DNA of 64,000 nt from Aurantiacibacter sp. MUD11 (GTDB lineage: Bacteria; Pseudomonadota; Alphaproteobacteria; Sphingomonadales; Sphingomonadaceae). A program made the position numbers and the translations under genes. Numbering within the stretch: the stretch's first letter is position 1; each line of letters starts with the position of its first letter. The stretch lies in contig NZ_CP114054.1 of NCBI RefSeq assembly GCF_026967575.1, positions 1 to 64,000 of the forward strand, in the 5' to 3' direction. The notes beneath the pieces were generated by a model. The model did not search any database and had not been told where the DNA came from. It saw only the letters and a program-made list of their open reading frames with translations. Shown one piece after another: positions 57,763 through 64,000 of the stretch.

Positions 57763-58992
57763 TCAGCCCAGGCCCTGCGCCGCCATTTCCTTTTCCAGGC
57801 CTTCGACGATGGCTTCGAAGAACTGCTCGGTCGTCATCCAGCTCTGGTCCGGACCGATCAGGAGGGCGAGGTCCTTGGTCATCTTGCCGCTTTCGACGCA
57901 GCTGATGCAGACACGCTCCAGCGTCTCGGCGAAGGCCACGACGTCCGGCGTGTTGTCGAAACGACCGCGATAGATCAGGCCACGCGTCCAGGCGAAGATG
58001 CTGGCGATGGGGTTGGTCGAGGTCGCCTTGCCCTGCTGGTGCTGGCGATAGTGACGGGTGACGGTGCCGTGGGCAGCTTCGGCTTCCACGGTCTTGCCGT
58101 CCGGCGTCATCAGCACACTGGTCATCAGGCCGAGCGAACCGAAGCCCTGCGCCACGACGTCCGACTGCACGTCGCCGTCGTAGTTCTTGCAGGCCCAGAC
58201 GAACTTGCCGTTCCACTTCAGCGCGGCGGCGACCATGTCGTCGATCAGGCGGTGTTCGTAGGTGAGGTTCGCGGCTTCGAACTTCTCCTTGAAACCCTCG
58301 GTGTCGAACACTTCCTGGAACAGGTCTTTGAAGCGGCCATCATACTTCTTCAGGATGGTGTTCTTGGTCGACAGGTACACCGGCCAGCCACGGTCGAGGC
58401 CGTAGTTGAAGCTGGCCCGCGCGAAGTCGCGGATGGACTCGTCGTGGTTGTACATGGTCATGGCGACGCCGGGCTGGTCGAACTGGTGGACTTCCAGGTC
58501 GATGGTCTCGCCGTCTTCACCCTCGAACACCATCCGCAGCTTGCCGGCGCCGGGGATCAGGGTGTCGGTGGCGCGGTACTGGTCACCGAAGGCGTGACGG
58601 CCAACGACGATGGGGTCGGTCCAGCCGGGCACGAGACGCGGCACGTTGTCGATCACGATCGGTTCGCGGAAGATGGTGCCGCCAAGGATGTTGCGGATCG
58701 TGCCGTTGGGCGAACGCCACATCTGCTTGAGGTTGAATTCCTCGACGCGGGCCTCGTCCGGGGTGATGGTGGCGCACTTCACGCCCACGCCGTACTTCTT
58801 GATGGCATTGGCGGCATCGACGGTGATCTGGTCGTCGGTCTCGTCGCGCTTTTCCACCGACAGGTCGTAATACTTCAGGTCGATGTCGAGGTAAGGCAGG
58901 ATCAGCCGCTCGCGGATCCACTGCCAGATGATCTTCGTCATTTCGTCGCCGTCGATTTCGACGACCGGGTTCTTGACCTGAATTTTCGCCAT
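57763..58992 (-). CDS. icd: NADP-dependent isocitrate dehydrogenase
   Basis: 409 residues from 58992 (AGGGAAG upstream). This is the dimeric, eukaryote-like IDH1/2 subfamily rather than the E. coli type: [19 protein letters not shown] at the start, [20 protein letters not shown] as the isocitrate site, [20 protein letters not shown], and [14 protein letters not shown] in the NADP region. Cytoplasmic TCA-cycle enzyme that makes 2-oxoglutarate, the co-substrate of the two 2OG oxygenases in this window. Confidence 0.96.
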   Translation of the reverse strand: MAKIQVKNPVVEIDGDEMTKIIWQWIRERLILPYLDIDLKYYDLSVEKRDETDDQITVDAANAIKKYGVGVKCATITPDEARVEEFNLKQMWRSPNGTIRNILGGTIFREPIVIDNVPRLVPGWTDPIVVGRHAFGDQYRATDTLIPGAGKLRMVFEGEDGETIDLEVHQFDQPGVAMTMYNHDESIRDFARASFNYGLDRGWPVYLSTKNTILKKYDGRFKDLFQEVFDTEGFKEKFEAANLTYEHRLIDDMVAAALKWNGKFVWACKNYDGDVQSDVVAQGFGSLGLMTSVLMTPDGKTVEAEAAHGTVTRHYRQHQQGKATSTNPIASIFAWTRGLIYRGRFDNTPDVVAFAETLERVCISCVESGKMTKDLALLIGPDQSWMTTEQFFEAIVEGLEKEMAAQGLG

Positions 58993-59064
58993 GGGGCTTC
59001 CCTGCTTGTCTGGAATTGCTTGAAAGGTTTGCGCGCGTCTTAGCAGGGAGAGACGGGCGCGCAA

Positions 59065-59088
59065 GGGCGGGGCGCATGCGCCCCGCCC
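59065..59088 (-). terminator. Palindromic hairpin after the fatty-acid operon
   Basis: Perfect 24 bp palindrome GGGCGGGGCGCA/TGCGCCCCGCCC between the nitronate monooxygenase-like stop and icd. The T run is poor, so it may be an attenuator or a factor-dependent stop. Confidence 0.5.
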
Positions 59089-59097
59089 AAAGCCCTA

Positions 59098-60003
59098 TCA
59101 GCCGCAGAATCTGGCCTTCGCGGCCTCGTATTCGCTGACCAGCTGATCGCACAGCTCGCGCGTCGGGCGAACGTCGTGGACGGAGCCCGTTCCATGACCG
59201 GCAGACCAGATGGTCTTCCACGCCTTCGCCTCTTCGTTGAGCGACATTTCCCCGGCATGGTCGGGCAGGGTGGCTGCCTCGAGGCTGGGGGTGAGGAAGT
59301 TGGCGCCGACGCCCGTCACCTTGTCGGTGTAGGTAATGTCCTTGGCCGAAGCCTCGATCATCATCTGCTTCTGCTCGCCGGGTGCCATGCTTTCCTCGGC
59401 CGCGATAAAATGCGTGCCGAAATAGCCGATGTCGGCCCCCATCAGCTCCGCCGCGGCGATGTGGCTGCCGTGGCTCATGGAACCGGACAGGATCAGCGCC
59501 CCGTCCCAGAACTCGCGGATTTCGCGGGTGAGGGCGAAGGGGCTGAAGGTTCCGGCGTGGCCACCGGCACCGGCAGCGACGGCAATGATGCCGTCGACAC
59601 CGGCCTCGGCCGCCTTTTCCGCATGGCGGCGCTTGATCACGTCATGGAAGACGAGACCACCATAGCCGTGCACTGCCTTGACCAGGTCCGGCACCGCACC
59701 CAGCGAGGTGATGATCAGCGGCACCTCGTGCTTCACGCACAATTGCAGGTCCGCCATCACGCGCGGGTTCGACGGGTGGACGATCAGGTTGACGCCGAAG
59801 GGCGCGTCGTCCGGCCCGAGCCGATCCTTGATCTCCATCAACCATTCCTCGAACCCTTCCGAGGTGCGCTGGTTGAGTGCGGGGAAGGTGCCGCAGAGGC
59901 CGGCCTTGCAGGCTTCCACCACGAGGTCCGGCCCCGAGACGAGGAACATCGGCGCGACGATGGCGGGGACGCGCAGTCGCGACTTGAACTCCTCGACCGT
60001 CAA
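59098..60003 (-). CDS. Nitronate monooxygenase/NAD(P)H-dependent flavin oxidoreductase-like
   Basis: 301 residues, an FMN TIM barrel of the nitronate monooxygenase family: RVPAIVAPMFLVSGPDLVVE, AVAAGAGGHAGTFSPFAL (the catalytic-region histidine) and GADIGYFGTHF. Family members oxidise nitronates such as propionate 3-nitronate or act as enoyl-type reductases. It is translationally coupled to the acyl-CoA dehydrogenase (ATGA, 60000-60003) and closes the operon, hinting at a role connected with acyl-CoA metabolism rather than nitronates (inference). Confidence 0.85.
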   Translation of the reverse strand: MTVEEFKSRLRVPAIVAPMFLVSGPDLVVEACKAGLCGTFPALNQRTSEGFEEWLMEIKDRLGPDDAPFGVNLIVHPSNPRVMADLQLCVKHEVPLIITSLGAVPDLVKAVHGYGGLVFHDVIKRRHAEKAAEAGVDGIIAVAAGAGGHAGTFSPFALTREIREFWDGALILSGSMSHGSHIAAAELMGADIGYFGTHFIAAEESMAPGEQKQMMIEASAKDITYTDKVTGVGANFLTPSLEAATLPDHAGEMSLNEEAKAWKTIWSAGHGTGSVHDVRPTRELCDQLVSEYEAAKARFCG

Positions 60004-61793
60004 AACGCATCCTCCGGCATGTCCATCATGCTCGCCTTGCCGCTGGTGATCGCCATCATCTGCGCCATGACTGGCGGCAGCAGCCGATCGAAGAAGAAGC
60101 GGGCGGTGACGATCTTGGCTTCGTAGAAGGCCTTCTCTTCCGTCCCGGCTTCCAGCGCGGCGTGGGCGACCTTGGCCGCCTTGGCGAAGCAGTAGCCCAT
60201 GGCGACGAAGCCGAGCAGCTTGAGGTAGTCGGTGGCCGCGGCGGCAGCCTCTTCCGGATCCTTCAGGCCTTTCCGGGCAATATGGCCGGTCGACAGCTGC
60301 AGTGCACCGAAGGCCTGCTGCAGCGAGCCGACCATCTTGCCGATGTTGGCGTCCGCACCATTGTCCTCGATGAACTGCGAGACCGGGTGGAAGAAGCTAC
60401 GCAGGTTGCGGCCCATGCGGTCGGGCAGCTTGCGACCGACGAGGTCCAGCGCCTGGATGCCGTTGGTGCCTTCGTAGATCTGGGCAATGCGGGCATCGCG
60501 GGCGAACTGCTCGACGCCGCTTTCCTGGATGTAGCCGTGACCGCCGTAGACCTGCACCGCCAGGTGGGCGCTTTCGTGGCCGAGATCGGTGAAGAGGGCC
60601 TTCACCACCGGCGTCATCAGGGCGACGAAGTCCTTGGCGCGTTCGCGGGCCTCGGGTTCCTTCGCGGCATGTTCGGCGTCCAGCGCGCGGCTGACCCAGG
60701 CGGAAACCGCGCGGGAGCCTTCATTGTAGGCCCGCATGGTCATCAGCATGCGGCGCACGTCGGGGTGGACAATGATCGGGTCGGCGGGGCCGTCCGGGTT
60801 CTTCACGCCTGACAGCGAGCGGCCCTGCAGGCGATCCTTGGCGTACCAGACAGCCGACTGGTAGGCGATTTCGCCGACGCCAAGGCCCTGGATGCCGACC
60901 GCGACGCGTTCGGTGTTCATCATGGCGAACATGGCTTCCAGGCCGCGGTGTGGCTTGCCGACCAGCCAGCCCTTCGAATTCTCGAAGGACATCTGGCAAG
61001 TGGCCGAAGCCTTCAGGCCCATCTTGTGCTCGATGGCGGTGGGGCCGGCACCATTGTGGTTGCCCAGCGACCCGTCCTCGTTCGGCAGGTACTTCGGCAC
61101 CAGGAACAGCGAGATGCCCTTCACGCCCGGAGGGGCATCGGGCAGGCGCGCCAGCACCAGGTGGACGATGTTGTCGGTCAGGTCGTGGTCGCCGGCGGAG
61201 ATGAAGATCTTGTTGCCGGTGACGAGGTAGCTGCCGTCGTCCTGCGGTTCCGCCTTGGTGCGCAGCATGCCGAGGTCGGTGCCGCAATGCGGCTCGGTCA
61301 GGCACATGGTGCCCGACCATTCGCCGTTGGCCATCTTCGGCATGTAGAAGTTCTTCAGGTCCTCGCTGCCGTAGGCCTCCAGCGCGACCATCGCGCCGTT
61401 GGTGAGGCCTGGGTAGAGACCGAAGCTGAGGTTGGTGGAGCAGGTCATCTCTTCCACCATCTTGCCCAGCGAGTGCGGGGCGCCCTGGCCACCCCACTTG
61501 GGATCGACGCCAAGGCCGGCCCAGCCGCCTTCGCAGAAGGCCTTGTAGGCTTCCTGGAACCCCTTGGGCGTGCGGACCACGCCGTTTTCGATGTGGCAGC
61601 CTTCCTGGTCACCAGGCCAGTTGAGCGGCAGCAGCACGTCGCGGCACAGCTTGTTGGCTTCCTCGAGGATGGCCGAACGCATGTCCGGATCGTCGAAATC
61701 CTCGAACCCTTCGAGGTCGCCGAAACCGTCGTCGGTGTGCAGCTCTTCGAGAACGAAGCGCATGTCGCGGATGGGGGCTTCATAGACTTGCAT
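60000..61793 (-). CDS. Acyl-CoA dehydrogenase, large type
   Basis: 597 residues, longer than typical (about 380) because of an N-terminal extension and the C-terminal acyl-CoA dehydrogenase-associated domain. FAD-linked oxidation of an acyl-CoA to the trans-2-enoyl-CoA. MCLTEPHCGTDLGMLRTKAE is the FAD/substrate loop; the catalytic Glu441 is in AQIYEGTNGIQALDLVGRKL. GGGAGAG precedes the ATG. It sits between the bifunctional hydroxyacyl/enoyl enzyme and the flavin oxidoreductase, all on one transcript. Confidence 0.93.
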   Translation of the reverse strand: MQVYEAPIRDMRFVLEELHTDDGFGDLEGFEDFDDPDMRSAILEEANKLCRDVLLPLNWPGDQEGCHIENGVVRTPKGFQEAYKAFCEGGWAGLGVDPKWGGQGAPHSLGKMVEEMTCSTNLSFGLYPGLTNGAMVALEAYGSEDLKNFYMPKMANGEWSGTMCLTEPHCGTDLGMLRTKAEPQDDGSYLVTGNKIFISAGDHDLTDNIVHLVLARLPDAPPGVKGISLFLVPKYLPNEDGSLGNHNGAGPTAIEHKMGLKASATCQMSFENSKGWLVGKPHRGLEAMFAMMNTERVAVGIQGLGVGEIAYQSAVWYAKDRLQGRSLSGVKNPDGPADPIIVHPDVRRMLMTMRAYNEGSRAVSAWVSRALDAEHAAKEPEARERAKDFVALMTPVVKALFTDLGHESAHLAVQVYGGHGYIQESGVEQFARDARIAQIYEGTNGIQALDLVGRKLPDRMGRNLRSFFHPVSQFIEDNGADANIGKMVGSLQQAFGALQLSTGHIARKGLKDPEEAAAAATDYLKLLGFVAMGYCFAKAAKVAHAALEAGTEEKAFYEAKIVTARFFFDRLLPPVMAQMMAITSGKASMMDMPEDAF

Positions 61794-61811
61794 GTCGGTG
61801 CTCTCCCTAGA

Positions 61812-64000
61812 TCAGTTACGAAGCGGCTTGCCGGTTTCGAGCATGTGCTCGACACGGGCCTGCGACTTCGGGTTGCGGACGAGGCGCATGAAGCCTTCGA
61901 CTTCCAGCTTCAGCAGCTGCGCTTCGGTCACGGTTTCGGTCACGTCGGTATCGCCGCCGGTCAGCACGCGGGCAAGCTCGCTGGCGACGGTTTCGTCGTG
62001 CGGCGTGGCCAGGCCCTGCTTGCGGAAGCTGTCGACCGCCAGCTTGAGCGCCGCGGCGCCGGTCGGGCCGGGCAGGCGGTACTCGGGCTTTTCGGGTGCC
62101 TCGTAGCCATCGACCATGGCCAGCGCGCGCTGCTTGGCGTCAAACAGCAGGCGGTCGCGGTTCATGGTGATGCCGTCGTCGCGGCGCAGGAAGCCATAGT
62201 CCTTGGCCTCGGCAGCCGACTTGGCAACCGTGGCGGTGGAAATGATTTCAAACGCCTTGGAAACGGCCGGCATCGGGCCCTTGGGGTGGCGCGGATTTTC
62301 GATCCAGCGGCTCAGCATTTCGCCGCAGCCGCCCCAGCCCGGGATGATGCCCACGCCCGTCTCGACGAGGCCGATATAGGTCTCGGCATGGGCCTGGATG
62401 GCATCGGAGTTGAGGCAGATTTCGCAGCCGCCGCCCAGCGCCATGCCGAACGGTGCGGAGACGACCGGGAAGGGAGCGTACTTGAGCGCCTTGTAGGCGT
62501 CCTGTCCGCCCTTCACGAGCTTCTCCACCTCGCTCCACGCCGCGATGTTCAGTGCGAACATGGCGAGGCCGAGATTGGCGCCGGCGGAGAAGTTGGAGCC
62601 CTCGTTGTAGACGACGAGTGCCTTGTATTCCTTCTTCACCAGCGGGACGGCCTTCTGGATGATCTTCATTACCTGCTCGTCCAGCGCGTTCATCTTGCCG
62701 GTGAATTCCAGCGCGACGACGCCATCGCCGATGTCCCACAGCGCGGCAGAGCCATTGGCCATCAGCGGCTCGGACGAGAGCTTGATGTCTTCCAGCAGCA
62801 GTACGCCTTCGGGGCGAACGACGTCATGGTATTCGCCGTCGGTGCCGAGGTACTGGCGCTTGCCGTCCTCGACCCGGTAGAAGCTGCGGTCACCCGCGGT
62901 GCGGAGGATTTCCGGCACCGGCAGACCGTCTGCTTCCAGCCGCTCGACCAGCATGGCGACGCCGATCTTGTCGATCATCTCGAAGGGGCCGAACTTCCAG
63001 TTGTAGCCCAGCTTCATCGCGTCATCGACGCCGACGACAGTCGCGGTCGCTTCGGGCACGATGCTGGCCGCGTAGGACAGCGTCGGGCCGAGCACGGCCC
63101 AGGCGTATTCGCCGACCTTGCCCTTCTGTGAGATCAGCTTGCCAAGGTCGCCCTTGGCGGCCGAACCGCGCACCAAGCCCGGACGGGCCGCCTTGCGGTA
63201 TTCGCCGGACTTCAGGTCCTTCGCCATCTTGGTGCGCGAACCGTCAGCGCCCTTTTCGAGCATGTAGAAGCCACCCTTGCCCTTACGGCCGGTGTAGCCT
63301 TCTTCGATCATCTGCTCGATCAGCGGCTCGCTGCGGGCGATCTTCTGGTAGGGATCGTCCTTCGGCAGCGTGCTGGTGAGCGACTTCATCAGGTGCGGCA
63401 TCAGGTCGATGCCGATCAGGTCGATCAGGCCGAAGATGCCGGTCTTGGGTACGCCCATCGGACGCCCACCGATCTCGTCGGCCTCTTCCACCGTGACACC
63501 CTGTTCGAAGGCGGCGTTGACCGCCTGCTGGATCCAGAAGGTGCCCACGCGGTTAGCGATGAAGCCGGGGGAGTCCTCGGCATCGACCACGCTCTTGCCG
63601 AGCTTGCGGTCGACGAAGTCCTTCACCATCGCCACGGTGCCCGCATCGCTCTGCGGACCGGCCACGATCTCGATCAGCCGCATGTAGCGCGGCGGATTGA
63701 AGAAGTGGGTGATCAGGAAGTCCTGCTTGAACTGGTCGCTGCGGCCGTCGGTCAGCTGGGCAAGCGGAATGGTCGAGGTGTTCGACGAGATCGCCGTCCC
63801 GGCCTTCCGCACCTTTTCCAGCTTGGCGTAGAGATCCTGCTTGATGTCGAGCCGTTCGATGATGGCTTCGACGATCCAGTCGCACTCGGCCACCTTGTCG
63901 AGGTGATCCTCGATATTGCCGGTTTCGACCAGTTTGGCCGGGCGTTTGCCCATGAAGGGAGCCGGCTGGGTCTTCAGCATCTTGGCGACGGCGCCCTCGG
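61812..64000 (-). CDS. FadN-type 3-hydroxyacyl-CoA dehydrogenase/enoyl-CoA hydratase (partial)
   Basis: At least 729 residues; the N-terminus lies beyond the right edge, so the NAD-binding glycine loop is not visible. What remains: the end of the hydroxyacyl-CoA dehydrogenase Rossmann domain (ECDWIVEAIIERLDIKQDLY, FLITHFFNPPRYMRLIEIV with the catalytic His), its C-terminal domains (VDAEDSPGFIANRVGTFW), then an enoyl-CoA hydratase/isomerase domain (VVALEFTGKMNALDEQVMKI, FSAGANLGLAMFALN, APFGMALGGGCEICLNSDAI, ETGVGIIPGWGGCGEML). The order dehydrogenase first, hydratase second is that of Bacillus FadN rather than E. coli FadB. Central beta-oxidation enzyme, with the acyl-CoA dehydrogenase 18 bp downstream. 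Confidence 0.92.
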   Translation of the reverse strand, partial: EGAVAKMLKTQPAPFMGKRPAKLVETGNIEDHLDKVAECDWIVEAIIERLDIKQDLYAKLEKVRKAGTAISSNTSTIPLAQLTDGRSDQFKQDFLITHFFNPPRYMRLIEIVAGPQSDAGTVAMVKDFVDRKLGKSVVDAEDSPGFIANRVGTFWIQQAVNAAFEQGVTVEEADEIGGRPMGVPKTGIFGLIDLIGIDLMPHLMKSLTSTLPKDDPYQKIARSEPLIEQMIEEGYTGRKGKGGFYMLEKGADGSRTKMAKDLKSGEYRKAARPGLVRGSAAKGDLGKLISQKGKVGEYAWAVLGPTLSYAASIVPEATATVVGVDDAMKLGYNWKFGPFEMIDKIGVAMLVERLEADGLPVPEILRTAGDRSFYRVEDGKRQYLGTDGEYHDVVRPEGVLLLEDIKLSSEPLMANGSAALWDIGDGVVALEFTGKMNALDEQVMKIIQKAVPLVKKEYKALVVYNEGSNFSAGANLGLAMFALNIAAWSEVEKLVKGGQDAYKALKYAPFPVVSAPFGMALGGGCEICLNSDAIQAHAETYIGLVETGVGIIPGWGGCGEMLSRWIENPRHPKGPMPAVSKAFEIISTATVAKSAAEAKDYGFLRRDDGITMNRDRLLFDAKQRALAMVDGYEAPEKPEYRLPGPTGAAALKLAVDSFRKQGLATPHDETVASELARVLTGGDTDVTETVTEAQLLKLEVEGFMRLVRNPKSQARVEHMLETGKPLRN

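Overview
The window is high-GC bacterial chromosome. Several features point to an alphaproteobacterium, most likely Sphingomonadales and near Erythrobacteraceae (inference from gene content; no database search was possible). These are a CckA-type hybrid kinase, LexA boxes of the GTTC-N7-GTTC form in front of uvrA and recA, an IalB-like protein, a RcnB/glycine-zipper exported protein and many lineage-typical small exported proteins. About 56 protein genes are packed tightly with many 1-14 bp overlaps. I see no tRNA, rRNA, CRISPR array, insertion sequence or prophage. Nearly all long antisense ORFs are GC-rich shadows.

Layout. 1-3.1 kb: a serralysin-like RTX metalloprotease (C-terminus cut by the left edge), translationally coupled to a small lipoprotein. 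3.1-8.8 kb: SOS-regulated uvrA, then a strikingly AT-rich ATPase/TOPRIM (OLD-like) gene overlapping the uvrA 3' end, then an orphan HTH protein. 8.9-11.1 kb: CHRD protein, 2OG-Fe(II) oxygenase, an L7/L12-like membrane protein and RlpA. 11.06-11.83 kb: the only large non-coding gap. It holds a probable structured RNA of about 470 nt with a strong terminator on the minus strand and a DnaA-box-like dyad. 11.8-21.2 kb: argG, MATE exporter, a divergent LptB-like ATPase, a PQQ-type sugar dehydrogenase, cfa, and an SDR/cytochrome b/molybdoenzyme operon. 21.3-28.9 kb: a second sugar dehydrogenase, exported proteins, an NAD synthetase carrying an N-terminal HTH domain, a methyltransferase and a DUF418 protein.

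28.9-47.4 kb: rlmN, a second 2OG oxygenase with an IalB-like partner, a tautomerase divergent from a HxlR regulator, greB, a lytic transglycosylase, dapA with a coupled DUF885-like lipoprotein, an S9 peptidase, smpB, a DUF2062 protein, cckA and two tandem DUF4139 proteins. 47.4-64 kb: SOS-regulated recA, a methyltransferase, alaS, a CPA2 antiporter, putP, a GNAT-nitrilase fusion, icd, and a fatty-acid/flavoenzyme operon (FadN-type bifunctional enzyme cut by the right edge, acyl-CoA dehydrogenase, nitronate monooxygenase-like protein).

Most of the window is housekeeping. The places most worth a second look are the HTH-NadE fusion with a palindrome at its start, the unidentified structured RNA between argG and rlpA, the foreign-looking OLD-like gene beside uvrA, and the LptB paralogue whose Q-loop and H-loop residues are altered.
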